Source: Rickettsia typhi (GTDB taxonomy: Bacteria; Pseudomonadota; Alphaproteobacteria; Rickettsiales; Deianiraeaceae). From it: 5,032 nucleotides of DNA. This document shows positions 4,545-5,032 of the stretch, in pieces. Location of the stretch: NCBI GenBank assembly GCA_945861605.1, contig CAMAVG010000067.1:1-5032 (forward strand), in the 5' to 3' direction. Under the pieces are notes generated by a model. That model saw only the letters and a program-made list of their open reading frames with translations. It did not search any database and was not told the origin of the DNA. A program made the position numbers and the translations under genes. Position 1 is the first letter of the stretch. Every line of letters starts with the position of its first letter.

Positions 4545-5032
4545 CTATTCTTCGGTTTTAATTGCGTCATCAGTCAAGACTTCATCGCGTTCTTGCATTA
4601 TGGGCTTGATTGGCTTTGGTTTTTGGTCTTCTCGGAATTTTTCCGCGATTTCATTGTTTGCCGTGTAAAGTTTTTGTGCGTAATAAAGCACTTTTCGCGA
4701 AAACGGCAATGCGCATGAGGCTCCGTATCCACCATTTTGGTAGATTGTGGCTATGGCAAATTTTGGTGCATGAAATGGAGCGAATCCCACAAAAAGCCCG
4801 TGGGGTTTTTCCTCTAAAACTTTGTAAGCAGCTCCAAGCTTGACATACTTCGAAACAACCTGTGCAGTTCCCGTCTTTCCCGCAAATTCAAAGCCTGCTT
4901 CGGCGATTCTCCCCGAATACGATGTTCCACCTTGAGTATTTGAGGCATTCCAAAGACCGTTTCTTAGAACGCTGAGTCCCTCCGTGCTGAGGTTTAGGGC
5001 GTCGAAATGGTTTTTTGTCACTTGCATTGCTG
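4545..5032 (-). CDS. mrdA: Penicillin-binding protein 2 (MrdA), C-terminal part (partial)
   Basis: Transpeptidase of the elongasome, cross-linking new peptidoglycan in the periplasm during rod elongation with RodA and MreBCD. Only the C-terminal ~162 residues are in the window; the gene runs off the right edge, and the Met at 5027 is internal. Visible marks are LSTEGLSVLRNGLWNASNTQGGT, the KTG box in FEFAGKTGTAQV (codons 4869-4877), HGLFVGFAP (the HxxFxxFAP strand), and IYQNGGYGASCALPFSRKVL, which matches the ENGG...A...R.IL block of PBP2 rather than FtsI. A charged Lys/Pro/Glu tail of about 40 residues (from NNEIAEKF) extends past the domain. The catalytic SxxK and SxN motifs are outside. 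Downstream, three bases away, is pyrF rather than rodA (mrdB), which commonly follows mrdA. The assignment to PBP2 over another class B PBP is confident. Confidence 0.9.
   Translation of the reverse strand, partial: AMQVTKNHFDALNLSTEGLSVLRNGLWNASNTQGGTSYSGRIAEAGFEFAGKTGTAQVVSKYVKLGAAYKVLEEKPHGLFVGFAPFHAPKFAIATIYQNGGYGASCALPFSRKVLYYAQKLYTANNEIAEKFREDQKPKPIKPIMQERDEVLTDDAIKTEE

Noticed and set aside
4610..4843. Plus-strand 77-aa frame opposite mrdA
   Set aside because: It lies entirely antisense to conserved PBP2 sequence and has no features of its own.
1..5032. CRISPR array, tRNA or rRNA genes
   Set aside because: No regularly spaced repeats with unique spacers and no tRNA- or rRNA-like sequence was seen on either strand; nearly all bases are accounted for by protein genes.

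Overview
The window looks like part of the chromosome of an AT-rich Gram-negative bacterium (GC roughly 40% by eye, not computed). LpxA (lipid A synthesis) and a PBP2 (MrdA) C-terminus point to an LPS-bearing, rod-type cell wall. The DhnA-type class I aldolase, with its DQGFEHGP and SYPRGGD segments, and the PyrF with DLKFHDIPNTV resemble alphaproteobacterial versions as I remember them. A host-associated alphaproteobacterium is my best guess, but no marker gene in the window proves it.

Layout, left to right. Positions 1-323 (minus) hold the N-terminal 107 residues of lpxA, which runs off the left edge. Its promoter lies at about 351-379. Positions 384-1577 (minus) hold a gene I do not recognise. 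Its protein is hydrophilic, rich in Lys, Gln, Asn and Ser, contains a predicted coiled coil, has no Trp, and ends in a Ser-rich tail. Positions 1578-1695 form a compact divergent control region, where a 9-bp-arm palindrome carries overlapping -35 boxes for the unknown gene (minus) and a transporter (plus). Positions 1696-2952 (plus) encode a glutamate/aspartate-type DAACS symporter, followed after 11 bp by a class I fructose-bisphosphate aldolase (2964-3872). Convergent to these, with no bases between the stop codons, is pyrF (3873-4541, minus). Three bases upstream of pyrF lies the 3' end of mrdA (4545-5032, minus, running off the right edge).

How the genes work together. The transporter and aldolase probably form one transcript. 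Uptake of an acidic amino acid or dicarboxylate plus a reversible aldolase would suit gluconeogenic growth, but this is inference. mrdA-pyrF looks like a coupled pair placed together without an obvious functional link. lpxA, mrdA and pyrF are core envelope and nucleotide genes.

The accessory part is the unknown gene. It sits between lpxA and the transporter, is bracketed by a perfect 12-bp inverted repeat (371-382 and 1638-1649), and shares the promoter word TTCTTGACA with both neighbours. It is the best candidate here for something undescribed, such as an acquired cassette or a secreted protein, but the sequence alone does not establish a function.
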